Shown here: piece after piece, positions 51,084-63,446 of the stretch | Layout: every line of letters starts with the position of its first letter | Position numbering within the stretch: the first letter of the stretch is position 1 | Assembly (NCBI GenBank): GCA_029379385.1 | Contig: CM055609.1 | Coordinates: forward strand, 5,518,001-5,582,000 | Reading direction: 5' to 3' | From: Quillaja saponaria | Taxonomy: Eukaryota > Streptophyta > Magnoliopsida > Fabales > Quillajaceae | Length of the DNA: 64,000 nt | Notes under the pieces: generated by a model | What the model was told of the DNA's origin: nothing | Databases searched by the model: none | The model's input: only the letters and a program-made list of their open reading frames with translations | Translations under genes and position numbers: made by a program

Positions 51084-52464
51084 TCAAGCACCACGGAGAG
51101 AAACTTCCAGTTGCTCTATCCTCTTAGCTAAATCATGCTTCCCACAGTTCTTCAATCCATCAGTAACCATATCAAAACACCGTGATATTGGCGTCAAACC
51201 AAATTCCGTCATTTCCACTAAGTAGTTAGCAGCTTCAACAAATCTGCCTCCACGACCACACATAGTTATCAACATTGTATAAACAGGACGATTGGGTGGA
51301 TGACCCTTGACCTTCATATCACTAAAAAAACAAAATGCATCATCAAACTGACCCCTCCTACATAGTGCTTTAATTACCGGTGCATATAAGCTTGGGAATG
51401 GCCTGTGGCCATCCTCCATTGAATTATGCAACAGCTTAAATGCCTCATCAATCATGCCCGCCTTTGAAACTACAGGTATTAGGATCTTATAAGTATTAAT
51501 ATCTGGTGAAATCCCCAATTTGCATACTTCATGATAAAGTCCAATGCAGAATTCAACCTCCTCAGATTTACATATTGCTTCCACCAAAGAATTAAATGTT
51601 TCTACGTCCGGTACAAATCCTTCTTTAGTCATTTTTCTGACCATGCCTTTTGCTAATTCTAAATAACCCGCATTTAACAGACCCTCAATCAAAAGATCAC
51701 GACCTCTAACTGGGGGATTGAACCCCTTCTTACTCATCTCCTCCAAAAAGTCTTGGGCCTCTCTCATTTTACCTGCTGAGCACCAAGCATTCACAAGAAT
51801 GGCATAAGTCTTCTTATCAGGAACCAAACCTTTCCTAGTCATTCTCCGTATCAGTGCATATGCCCCATGAAACATTTTCACCTCACATAGAGCAAAAAGC
51901 AGAGAATTGTATAACTCTACAGTTTGTGGGCAATTGAAATTCTTGGATTTATTAAAAATTTCAACAGCTTGGTCAACAAGTCCATGCTTACCATACTCTT
52001 CAATGACGAATGAGACAGTCTCAGGAGATAAACTGAGGTTCTGGGTCTTCATCTGATGAACGATTTTCCACATGGTCTCATACTTTTTAGCACGAGCAAG
52101 AATTTTGACCAGCTCTTCGAATTCAACGGAAGTGGGTTGATAAGATGGGTTCTGAGAGCGAACCCAATTAAAGAAACGGAAAGACTCGGTGCCTGAATTG
52201 GAGCAAGCACGGAGTACACGGAAAACGAGCTCGGAGTTGACAGAGATACGGAGCTTGTTGAGGGTTCGTTCCATGTAGAAATCGCGGCGGACAATGTTCG
52301 AGATATGGTGAATGGCGGCAAAGTAATTCATCTTTAGTTGGTGCGGTGGTAGTGGAAGGGGTTAGGGTTTTGAGGTGGCGGAAAGGGATTGAAGGGAGGC
52401 TATGGAGGTGAGTTGAGCAAGTGGCTCTGTAGAGAAGTTGGATTAGTTTTGTGGAATTGAACAT
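51084..52464 (-). CDS. mitochondrial-type P-class PPR protein with apparent 1-bp frameshift
   Basis: The main frame (52331-51084, 415 codons) carries about nine or ten 35-residue PPR motifs, such as TYAILVNAWCSAGKMREAQ and VYTMLITMCGRGGRF, with no DYW or E domain. It resembles Arabidopsis AT5G18390. Homologues read KD-(D/E)-YFAAIHHI continuously. Here the segment MFNSTKLIQLLYRATCSTHL...TAPTKDE (52464 to about 52327) is in a different frame. It is Ser/Thr/Arg-rich like a mitochondrial transit peptide. Dropping one T at 52325-52326 (coding strand GAATTACTT against expected GAATACTT) would join the two. As written, translation from ATG 52331 would lack the targeting sequence. Either a sequencing/assembly error or a real lesion. 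PPR proteins bind organelle RNA to edit, splice or stabilise it. Single-exon coding, typical of plant PPR genes. Confidence 0.88.
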
Positions 52465-53496
52465 TTGGTGTTCTGAATAGTTAGCAGTCAGTACTCAGTA
52501 AACAGTCGAGAAGAAAGAACAGGGAGAGGAGTTTATTGGCGAAGGAAGCTTGTACCTGATACCTTCCTCAAATAAAAAAAAATAAAAGAGAAATTAAATC
52601 AGCCCTTCTTCTTTTTCTTTTTAGGACATTTATTTTTGGGTAAGGTAAGTGGAATTTAATTTCATGTCATCTCTATTTTTATTCATTGATTCTCTATAAG
52701 TTTGGATGCAAAATGAAATAAAACTAGTTTGAATTATATGAATTACATAATAAAAATTCAATTCATAATTATAATTCTATCATTTAATTATTATATGCAA
52801 GCAATTCTCTTATGATTATTCTTGCTTTTGGTAGTTTTTTAGCGGAGGTGACCATTATCTTCGGCTTTAACGATGGTGTTCATTGTCTATTTAATATTCT
52901 CCTCCCATGGTGTCCATTTTCTATTTGGAGGTGGTGATTGATTGTTATATTTAATATTAGTGTCTTCAATTATTATGCTTATTGTCTCTAATGATATTTT
53001 TATACATAGTTCATATATAAGAAATATTACTAATAAAGTTAGTTATAGTGACAAGTAGAGAATATAATTATATATCGCCATCAATACAGACAAGTTAATT
53101 AATTTATAACTCAGAATTATAAGTTTTAGGTGTTGTTAATAAGAATTAGATATATACTTCTATAGTTATTTATTATTTTTTTATAGTTGAATTAAAAATT
53201 AGTTTATTCATTGCTCCAAATATTATTTTTGTTCTAATAATATTTGCAATTATTATTTTTGTCTAAATGTTAATATTTTGAAGGAAAAAAATTAAACTTT
53301 AAATTATAATAAGAAGAGCATTTTAGTGTTGAAGGTTGTGAAAAAAAGTGAATAACATCTAAAATAAATAATATTTTAAACTTTTTTTTTTTTGGGTACA
53401 TAATATTATTCCAACTTTGCCCAAGTGCTGCTCGGGTTAACAAGTTACAATGGGAAGGTCAAATCATAGCTGTGTACAGTAATCTCCGTAAGTTCC
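52465..53496. other. divergent spacer between PPR and coiled-coil genes
   Basis: About 1 kb between two divergently transcribed genes, so it contains both promoters. It is A/T-rich from 52600 to 53400. No gene recognised. Confidence 0.5.
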
Positions 53497-55611
53497 ATGG
53501 CCATGGAGTTAAAGGACAAAGGAACCGAGAGATGGAGCGGAGCCATAACAAATCTGACAGAGACGGCCTCCAATCTGGAGTCACTGCAGAAGCTAATCCT
53601 CAAGAAAGCTGTATTTGTCGACGATGAGACATTCGCCAAAGCCTCGCTTAGCGCTGAACAAGCCCGGACCATCAAGGTTAGTCTCTGTGAATTCAAATTT
53701 GCAGTTCATTCAATCAAAACTTGTTTTTTTTTTTAAAAAAAAAAAAAACAAACTAAATTCAGCTATATAAATTGAAGAACTATGAATTTGGGTTCATAAT
53801 GATTAAATCGAAGGACATCAATGAATCATGGTTGTTTTTTGAGTTAGGGTTTTATAAAAAAGCTGTAATTTTTTTTTTTTTAATGAAAGTACGAATTGAT
53901 TGTTTGCAAAATAGTGCTTTTCATCTCAAAGTGAACATGTTATAGTGATGTTGAAAATGGGGTGTAGATATAAACTTGTAGGAGTTGGGAGAAAAAAGGT
54001 TCAAGTTGAATTAGAATTTGTCCCATGTTATTGTTTGGTCACTCAAAAAATTTGGGAACATGTTGTTCAATTGATTATAGATGTGTTTGTAAAAATTTGA
54101 TTCAAGGACAGAAAATAGTGAAAACCCTTTGAAGGATATTTTGATGCATGCTATTGATTGATAATTTATTATCTTTTCTTGCTAGCCATTTTTCTTTTGT
54201 GGTTATGTTTAGTTTCCTCAGTCCTGCAAATAGTTAAGAGAGACTAATCCATTGTGGAGTACCTCTTGTATCTAGGTTCTTGAACAAAGAGTGGAGACTT
54301 TAGAAAGAGAACTTGATGCTGCCATCACTGCTGCTGCACATGCCCGTTCTGAAAAACGACAGGCTGAAGCTGCTCAAAAAGCTGCTGAGTTACATGCACA
54401 AGAGGTTACCAGAGAGCTTGAGAACACCACAAGTATGTTAAGTTCGATTTTTCATTTTCTGATTAAGAAGTAGACCAGTTTTTTAAAAATTTTTCTCCCT
54501 CTTTTATAAGAAGATTTGGTTATTTGTTTAATTTGATTGAGTGCAAATGTGCAATGCTTAGATACATAAAACAAAGAAGACTTCACTTTCTCCCAATATT
54601 AGTAAATTTTACCGAGGCTACAGAAGGGAAAGAATGCATTGAAGTATTGAACCTGCTTTTTCATATAAGTCCTCATTCATTTATAGTATTTATGTGGAAG
54701 TCACAACTATAACCATATCTTATTCAAAGTCACTTCATTCTCCATATCAACCAAAAAGTTATAAGGATCTTACACTTAGTTTAGTGATTTGTGGGAAATA
54801 ATCTCATCAAGGATGGATCCCAGAGATTAAGTGAGGATAGTGGCATGGTCCTTCTTTAAATATTTTTCTGAATATCATCAAGAGAATTTCAGAGAACCAG
54901 GACCGGCGAAGAGTTGGTCCCTTTATTTTTCATGTTGATGTGGTGTCTAATTTCATTTTTGTGCTAGTCCCATGTCTGCTAAACATCAGATAATGACTTG
55001 GTAATGCAAAAGCAGTATACATCTTCTAACTTGGATGATTTAGAAGTGGATCTTTATGAGAATGCTTATTCAAGGCCATAATATCAGCATATGACATAGT
55101 GGAATACATTAATATTAAAAGAGGTAAATATAATCATCTCGCATGAAATCAATTCAAAAGGTATTGCATTTACCCCCTTCCCCTACCATGTATTCCTCAA
55201 TATCTGCTCCATTATGGTTACTGTTAGTGGAGAAAATGAGCCAACAGAACTATGGTATTCATTAATAAACGATGAAGTTCCAGTTATATTATTTCAATTG
55301 CAGACTGAAGTACTATTGGCAGGATTATCACAATTGCCATGAGCCTTCTAACTGTTGTCTCAATATATTGATCTAAATGGGTCAGTATCATGGATTTGGG
55401 TGTTCATCTTTGTTATTAGAACACTGGATCAGAAGTTATGCCCGCTGTCAACAAAATTTATTTTTCCTAAGATACTCTATTCTTGGTTGCAGAGGTATTT
55501 GAGCTGCACATGGAAGAGCTGCGTTCAAAGCAAGAAGAAATCTCAAAGCGTGATGAGGACATCAAACTGCTCGAAGCTATTATTCAGACACTTGGCGGGA
55601 AAGAATCATGA
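53497..55611 (+). CDS. small plant coiled-coil protein of unknown function
   Basis: Three exons: 53497-53676, 54276-54432 and 55493-55611, giving 151 residues. The start MAMELKDKGTERWSGAITNL has two close in-frame ATGs in good context. From about residue 25 to the end the sequence is charged and heptad-like (KVLEQRVETLERELDAA, EKRQAEAAQKAAELHAQEV, MEELRSKQEEISKRDEDIKL). It should therefore form a long parallel or antiparallel coiled coil. The last residues LLEAIIQTLGGKES look like a conserved tail. I believe homologues occur widely in plants but recall no function. No signal peptide or membrane segment. Exon phases (0, then 1) join exactly. Confidence 0.85.
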
Positions 55612-57272
55612 TCCATGACTCAGTAGATACCATGTTCTAGGCAGGAGTGGAGGGAGCTGGTGGGGGTAGCGGGGGGGCCTGGTTTCTCAAAACCTTCACA
55701 TTAATCTGTAATACATGTATTGTTTCCAAAAGAGTTTTTATAATTGGCTTCCCAAATCCTGGAAAATTGTAATGGTACTCAAAAGAAGATATCAGATTCT
55801 TATTTCTGAAGAGAAAATTGAGCCAAAATAGAGATATCTGGTAGATCATGAGTTAGTGCTTGTGGACATGACAACATAAACAATACATAACATCTTAGCT
55901 ATCAGGCATATTGCATCCATCTTCTCATACAATCTTCAAAGCAGTCCTCAAATTTGACAGGAAAGTTGCGCCATCTAAAGCAGTTTGTTACACCACAACC
56001 ATGTATGCAGAATAATTTGTGTGTGTTAGGAGGGAGAAGGTGAAAAACACCATCAGCTTTCACAAGAGAAGCCATGAAAACTATTACTATTACTATAAAC
56101 CTTCTCATGTTGTTTCCTTTCATATATTTTGTTCCCATAGCATACAGAAAGTTTCTTTTCATAATAGGCAAAAAAAATGAAGTTGTATATGATACTGAGA
56201 ATATCAATTTAATTTTCAAGACAGAATTTTTAGTTAAAATTAGAAATATTTTTTTATTTCAATTGGATGGTTTTGTTTTTAGTAAAAGCCATGACTTTTG
56301 GGTTAGAGTTAGAGTTATAATTTTTCTTTTAAGTTCCTTTTTTATTAGGTAACTTGCTAATCCCACAACAGAAAAGTTGGTTATAGCTGGACACACTTTA
56401 AGATAGGATAAAGGAGTTTTCTAAAAACATCTTAAGACATACTCCAGCACTGCAATATCGATTTTGTTTCTTAATCATCACTATTAGTCTACTACAACTC
56501 TTTAGTTACGGGGAAGTTAACATAATCATTAAAAAAAAAAAAAGTGAGGAGTTTTGACATTCTTGACGAGGTTTTACTTCTCTTTAAGAAAAATGACAAG
56601 TAATGTTAAATTTTGTAAATACATAAAAATGAAAAAATATTTATCAAAATCGCTGTTTTGATTGGTCCAACAAAGAAAGATATTAAATTAAGAAGGCCGG
56701 GGCTCGACATGTCATTCATACATTATAGAATACATTGAATGATTAATATAGGAGACATTTGATAGATTAAAATAAAAAAATATCTCAATTGAAATATATC
56801 TTTTCACATGCCAATTTATTAAATGCTAATATCAATATCAAAATTAACTATGAGATAATAATAAGGTTGCAAATAAATACAACGTTACTCTCAAAAGTAT
56901 ATTGGTTTATTTGTTTTTATGAAATTAAACGGAGATGAAACGAAAAAAAGTAAAATAAATACTATAACAAATCATTTTATTATTTTTAAAAAGAAACATA
57001 GAGTTAATAATATGGAAATGGGCTAGTCTTATAGTGTTTGTTGTCCAGGAACATCTTCAGGCCCAATGGGTTTAGCCGACTTTGAGGAATACAGAAAAGA
57101 GTTCGGGCAAGTAATATTCGACCAAATCCGATTATCCGTCAGCAGAGCCTTCGGGTCGGTTCAGCTTCCTTCTGAAATTGAAGTAGAAATTCTCTTTGGC
57201 TCGCTCTGTACAGCACAAAGCAGAAACCTTGGAGTAGATCACAGAGGCAAAACCTTGATTACTGCTTCGATA
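55612..57272. other. spacer with small peptide gene; CD2BP2 upstream region
   Basis: Apart from the minus-strand peptide at 55902-56108, this is A/T-rich DNA. The last 207 bp (57066-57272) are open in frame with CD2BP2 and less A/T-rich, so they could be 5' UTR or an N-terminal extension. Confidence 0.45.
55902..56108 (-). CDS. predicted small secreted cysteine-rich peptide
   Basis: A 68-codon frame starts with a signal-peptide-like MRRFIVIVIVFMASLVKA. A short mature part then has five cysteines in the pattern C34-x3-C38-x4-C43-x12-C56-x3-C60. Paired CxxxC motifs resemble thionin-like or hairpinin-like plant peptides, but the spacing matches neither exactly and five cysteines is an odd number. 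The frame is open 37 codons further upstream (to 56219), but the hydrophobic start at 56108 gives the best secreted form. No intron is needed. It lies antisense to and downstream of the coiled-coil gene. Could be a lineage-specific peptide or a chance frame. Confidence 0.45.
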   Translation of the reverse strand: MRRFIVIVIVFMASLVKADGVFHLLPPNTHKLFCIHGCGVTNCFRWRNFPVKFEDCFEDCMRRWMQYA

Positions 57273-60200
57273 ATGGGGGAAAACTCATCACGCCCTAACC
57301 ATAAGCGCCCTTTTCCAGAGGATGACGAGTCCAACAAACAAGCAGCGTAATTTTCTTTGCTCTTGGCTCATATAATAGACCTAATTTCAATTTTGCTTTT
57401 GTATTATCAGTATTCGTTTTGATTTATGCCTCAGCTTGACCTTTTTTTTTTTTTTGGGCTGTTGTTAGGGGTGGGTGGGACAGTGTTAAACCAGCTACTG
57501 TTTTCATTATAAAACTCCTTCAACCACAAGAAAATTGATTTACTAAATATATTACTAATTTACTAGTGAGTGTATATTTGCCTGTTATTTAATTTGTCTA
57601 ATTCTTTACTTGTGTTGCCGGAGCGAAAATAAATTTCTCATTCTGTTTATCTTGTGTGTATTAAAGATTAGTATGAGCTGTGTAACTTCCGTTTATGATA
57701 CTTGGTGTTGGAATTTGAATATGGATTCACTAAGTTTGTAATTATCAATTTGTACAGGCAAAAAAGAGTTAGGTTTCCAAAAGGTAGAAAGGTGAAGTCA
57801 GTGGATGAAGTAATGGACAAAGGTAATGCTGAGGATGACTCAAGTGACTTGATGAACCCCCGTTTTGTTGCCAAAGCACGTACAAAACGCCGGAATCAAA
57901 TGGCTTCTGAACTCTGTAGTGAGGAAAACAGAGGCATCTTTAATGACATCTCGGCTGCTGAAGTGACTTATGGGGTATATTTTCAATTGGTCTTTTCTGC
58001 TATACTGACCTTTTTCTGCAAGGGAATGAAACTATTTACATGAGGTTTGTAGTAAGCAATCCTCCTAAGGAGATTAGGAATGAAAACAGACGAAAATACA
58101 ATGTAATGATTCTAAGAATGTAAAGGCACCCTATGACACAATAGAATTTATTCATATGGTGTCTAAAATCTTGCTCATCGATTCTTCCATTAGGTGCTCA
58201 TGACTGTGGTAAATCCATTAATTGTGTTCAAAGTTCACACCTTAGATACATCTTACTATCAGGAACTGCTTCCGAAGCAACCATGCTCTGAGTATACCAC
58301 CCTCTCTAGCCCAACTTCAAAAAGTTCAAGACAGTCTGTGGCATTAGCCAGCAAACCCTACACAAAGGAAACAAACATCAACTTCTGTTGTACCTGATAT
58401 ATGCATCTGAAAGCAACTTTCATTTTTAGAGTGCTTAAGAGAATTTTCTGTTTTTATGCTTCTTCATGAGAAGTTTAAATTTCTGGGTCTTATGTCAATC
58501 ATATACTCGCAAAGGGAGCATGCATCTTTTTTATTCTGTATTTGTTTTTATAATTCGAAGTGATTCTTTCCTGAATGGCACATTCTTTACAGTCAGGATG
58601 ATTGCCAGATTCATCTGTTATTGGATCAATGGAAAGGATAGCCAATGATGGCAGATGTCTTTTGGCAGGATAATGAAAGTTTTGTTGATGATGGGATTCA
58701 AATAGAACCTTTCAACCTAGACAAAGAGAGAGAAGAAGGTTATTTTGATGCACAGGGAAATTTTGTTGAATATGTCAATGATAATGAGATCAAGGTGATG
58801 TATAACTTGATTATTATTTGTTTCCTTATTCTATTCTAATTATTGACTTCAAATTTTAATAAATTTGTATTGATTAATGCAGGATGCATGGCTTGATAAC
58901 GTTGAAGTTGTTCCACAATACACTGGGAAAAGCTCCATGTCAACAACTAATGAAGATGATGTCCATGACCTTTCTTCTGAAGCCATTGCAAAGATGAAGA
59001 GGCGTATTGCTGATGTGCTTGAGCCAGGAGAAACAGTGAGATTTTGCATCTTTTGTTGATCTGTTTACTTTAGAATTAGTACCTTGGTTGTGTTTCATTG
59101 TAACGTGGAATGTATAAGCTGTTAAATTTTCTCTCAAATAGGCTGTGTATTCAGTTGAAAGTGGATGTGGTATGTTGGTTTTCAGTTGTTCAATTTATAT
59201 TTATTACATTTTATGTATCAAATGGAGTCCCTTTCTATGTCAGAATGGTGTAAGAGTTCATAATTTTACTTATCATATGTGACAGTACCCATATAAGGTG
59301 TCTTCCTATATTTGAACTTGGAGTCAAGAATATGAATAGAAGTGCATCAGATGAATATCTCTTCACAATTATCACACGCCTATTATAAACTTATTTCATA
59401 ATATTATTGTGTAGATATGTTGATCGTATGAGATTCTAGCGTCAATCTCTCTTTATTTCTATCTATTTCCAACCCAAAGGTTACCATGATTCCCATTTTT
59501 TCTCACTTTTACTTTACCTCTGTTTCCAACTCTTGTAATTATCTGCCGATGTAGTTCAACATTATCATTTTGATTAAAACATATATCAATTTTGGTGATG
59601 CCTGTCTGCATAATTCATGGGGTGGGGCATAAAATTTAACTTTTCTTCTTCTGACAGGTCCTGCATGCTTTGAAAAGGTTAAAGGGAACCTCCAGTGACA
59701 GGAAGGCAAAGATGTCTGCTGAGACTAAGATCGTATTTGACCAGCTAACTGAGGACGCGATGAAGCTAATGGAGAATGGTGAATATGGTAAGTGTCTTCT
59801 CACAGTGAATGCTAGATTATTGAAATGGCAGAATCACTGACCAATACTAAAGAGACGGAAAAGTTAATCCAAGATTCTAAATGCTGCGTATGTGCTTTTG
59901 TTTTCCCGTCATTATTGAAGTTGCATTATATTGGTTTTATCATGTTGCTCATTGGTCAAACTTTTTGTTGTGCAGATGTCTATCATGAAATGAAAGAGGT
60001 TTTTGATCGTGAGGCAGGTCAGCAACATAGATATATGAAAATGCTTTCTATATATATATTTTATTATTATTATTATTATTTTATTTTTTTTTTGGGTGGT
60101 GGGGGTGGTTTCTTTCTTATATTTTGTTCTAATTTTATGTCTCCATCTTATAGTCCCACCCTGAGAATTAGTCCTTTAACATCATAACAGGGGATAAGAT

Positions 60201-61946
60201 GTTGTGTTTTAGACTATTAGATTTTATGTTTGCAACATGCTTCATGAGATGGACTTGTAGGCAAGTCCTTGTGTTCCCAAAAGTGTCGCTCTGGGTGTTT
60301 ATGGAAAAATCGATACACAGGGTATTCAGTAAGCATGTTATACATGTGTACAACATGAAGGGCAACCTGAGGTCAATGGAGTTGTTGATATTAGTGTATT
60401 AGATATTTTATGACCTCAAGTGTTAGTTGAAATATGAACCTGCTGCTCCATAATCATACAGCCTGTCAATCCATATTTGTAACCATTAGAAATATGGTTC
60501 TGTGCATTATCTCATTTTGTCATCCACTATTCTGTAGTTCATCTGATATTCAAATGAAAAGTCTTGTCAGTTGTCAACCTTCAGTGACAATGCATATAAG
60601 AGTTGAGGTAGGGCTTGTGTCATTGTGAGGGTGTTACATTCTTTGTAGTTCTCACTGTGTTGTGCCCTTTATATCTTTTTCTCTTTCAGAAGGATATGAG
60701 GAGCTAGCACGGGCAAGAGGAGAGGGTACGTCCTTGCACTCAAGTGGGGGGAATTACAGTTTTAATGGGGAGAAAGACCTCTTCTCTGAGGCCAAGGGTT
60801 CTGGTGTGGTCTCATCCACATTATCAAGCACGGCTATTGGTCATTCAAACCCAAACATTCCTACTGCTGAAGTTTTAGGCACTGTTGCAGACGAATTTGA
60901 TATGTTTGCTGAAGATGAACATGCTACCACTAAGCCATCTTCTGAGTTGGAGGGTAAGATTCTCACTGGTTTTATTATGTTGAGCTTTGAAATAGCAATC
61001 ACTTCTTTGCTTGACATGGTTTTTTCTCGTGCCCTGTGAATGACTGGTCCCTAGGTGGAGCTCTGGAAAATGATTATGTGTATGATGAATCCTCTGGGTA
61101 TGCTCTTGTCTCTCTCTGTTTCTCTACCTAGTGTCTACTAAATATTCTTGTTATTAGACTGTGTTCTCTTTGTCAGAAATAGTAGGGATTAGTTCATGTT
61201 TCTTGTTTGCACTAACTCTAGTGTTTTATGGTATACCTGCTAGCTCCAGGTTTTGATAGGATATCAGATATAACACTTATATGCTCTGAAAAGCTTTAAT
61301 CTGATATCATTAAATGGTCCAGGTACTACTACAGCAGCAGTTTGGGTTATTATTATGACCCATCTACAGGATTGTATTGTTCTGCAGCATCAGGACAATG
61401 GTGTGTATTTCTTAACCTGTTTTAGTCTTGGGGGAAATATGTCTGGTAACTGTTATGTAGTTGTCCACTAATCATAAACGAAATGAAGAAAAAAAACAAT
61501 AAAGGACTTAGGAAGGAGTTGATGTGTTTAATTTACATTATTCATGGAGCTAAGAATTTAGAGGCCACATTGAAACAGTTACCTTGATTTTTTCATTACC
61601 TGAGGCTTCAGAGATTTGACTTCTCTGTGATTATCTTTTGAAGCCCTACAGACCTTGCGAAGAATCTATGCTCTGTCATAATTATTTTGAATCCATCTGC
61701 TTCTCAGAGTCCTCAGACCTCAGCCAAAGTATAGTCTGTTGGATACTTAACATAAAAGACTGAGTTGCAGAAAATTCAGAAGTTGCTTTTTTTTTTTTTT
61801 TTTCCTTGTGATTTTCTAGGCATGATTTGATGTGAATCTGGGAATAACAACACAGTGCTTCCTTTTTGTTTATGTATAGGTATTCATTTAATGAGGAGAC
61901 GGGCTCATATAATGAAATTAATGAGGTTCCATCCAATGCGAGTTAG
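57273..61946 (+). CDS. CD2BP2: CD2BP2/LIN1-like U5 snRNP protein with OCRE motif
   Basis: Ten exons in phase: 57273-57346, 57758-57974, 58669-58794, 58883-59035, 59658-59787, 59976-60017, 60690-60953, 61055-61097, 61323-61400 and 61880-61946, giving 397 residues. Recognition: start MGENSSRPNHKRPFPEDD, the basic KRVRFPKGRKVK, FVDDGIQIEPFNLDKEREEG, YFDAQGNFVEY and DAWLDNVEVV. It ends in an aromatic OCRE-type repeat YYYSSSLGYYYDPSTGLYCS...GQWYSFNEETGSYNEI, where human CD2BP2 instead has a GYF domain. CD2BP2 (U5-52K, yeast Lin1) binds PRP6/PRP8 and takes part in U5/tri-snRNP assembly in the nucleus. The ORF is open 69 codons further upstream to an ATG at 57066. The inner start was chosen because homologues begin with an acidic/basic motif just before KRVRFPKG. 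Confidence 0.92.
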
Positions 61947-63272
61947 ATATTTGCTGATTCATGGAGTATGTACATACTGATGGATGAGGAGTTTTTGTGG
62001 GTATTCATCTAACAGTTTCTTTTTCGGAATCACCTGTAGAAATACTTAGTTACTGTTTTTTTTTATAAATTAAATTAAATTAAATCTGTGTTATTATTGT
62101 TATTCTTCACTGACATTTTATTGATTTCTGATCTATGGTTTTGGAGAAAATACTTTTATGGAAATTTTTTAAATCTTACCCCATGCTTTTGGTGCGTATT
62201 TTTGGCATATGTTTGTTATTTCAACAAATTCTTACAATTGCATAGCAATAAGCTCCTTGTAGACTGTAGTTGGTTAGGAGCCAATTGCAGTAAAGCTGGA
62301 AGCATCACACATAAAATTTATCCTGCATTGCGTTGAGAAGTACACTTGCTAGATTTCAATTTCTCATCCTTTTAACCTGTCGTTTTGTATCCCCAGTAAA
62401 CAATTTTATCCCACCATAATGCAAGCTGAAAAGGATTTCTGAGCTTTGCTCGAGTTGTTAACAGTTTGACCTGTTCTGCCTTTGATTTGAAAGCCGAGTT
62501 ACTTGTCCTAGGGATTCCTCTTAGGGAGTTTGTTTTTTATTGTTATTTTTTTCTGCTAGTTGGTTGTTAGGTTATAGTATAAAATGGGACTTGAATCCAC
62601 CAATTGTTAAACATATTTGATTTTGTTTGGAGTTAGAACCAGTCCCTTTTTGTCCCGTGATCATGGCTATGATCATGTTTTGGTTGGAGCAAAACACAAC
62701 CAGCAGGTTGGACCGTAGAACCACGAACCCTTTGGACCGCTCAACTGGTCTAAAGATATATTTAGCACTGGCTAAACTCCATAAGATCTCATGCACCTTA
62801 TACCAACAAAAACAATGTATAAAACAAGAGCACAAAAAAAAATGTATAAAGCTCAATATATATGAAACAAATGTGCAATGCAAATTTTTTTTCAGAAATT
62901 GGCTGACATGTAGAGCATCACAACATTGCCCATATATTTGAAGAAATTAGCTAACATGTGGAGTTTCACATAGAAACAAATTGTGCACCCTCTAGCTGTT
63001 GTGCTCGTAAATATGATCTTCTCATAACCAAATAAGTGGTGTATTATGAAAGATTACAAGAAACGCCAGTCTTAACACAATGGTCAGCTTGCAGAACACT
63101 CAAGGTCCATGTGAAACAATCGCCAAAACTAAGGTTGAGGTTGAGTGATGATACCAGGTCGAGGTTGAGTCTCTCGCTATTGGCAGGGGGCAGGGGTGTT
63201 TGCTTTGGTAAGTGACTAGTTATGTGGGAGAAGAAATGACAGGGACAGGTATAATCACATCCTGGACAAGAT
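61947..63272. other. 3' flank of CD2BP2 and unassigned DNA
   Basis: 3' UTR followed by DNA with no recognised gene. A plus-strand frame at 62627-62941 is open but shows no known motif. Confidence 0.45.
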
Positions 63273-63446
63273 TCAAGGTAAGCTTGCGGGTTCGAAATCC
63301 AAGCTTTCCTTTCCTGCTAGGATCACCTTATTTCAAACTGTTCTCTGTTCTATACCCACTTAATCACATGCAAGTGGAAGCCTTACCAGCCAGAATTTGT
63401 AACTCCATCCATTCCCTTTGTAGAGATTTCATTTGGGGTAGAGAGG
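63273..63446 (+). mobile_element. frameshifted LINE (non-LTR retrotransposon) remnant
   Basis: One frame reads GKLAGSKSKLSFPARITLFQ up to a TAA at 63361-63363. The next frame then continues HMQVEALPARICNSIHSLCR and DFIWG. Together they match the stretch between reverse transcriptase and the zinc-finger region of plant L1-type elements (KL-x-W-K-x-K-LS-x-AGR ... MQ ... P-x-x-I-x-x-x-I-x-x-x-x-R-x-F-IWG). The frame change and short length show a dead fragment. Confidence 0.7.

Noticed and set aside
52049..52321. Second minus-strand frame overlapping the PPR start
   Set aside because: Shadow frame without PPR motifs; the main frame carries all the repeats.
59825..60187. 120-codon plus frame in the CD2BP2 gene
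   Set aside because: It spans introns and a (TTA)n/T-rich tract and only overlaps the 42-bp exon 59976-60017.
63288..63310. tRNA T-arm-like GGTTCGAAATCC
   Set aside because: No matching T-stem, anticodon arm or acceptor stem. The bases lie inside the LINE-like coding fragment.
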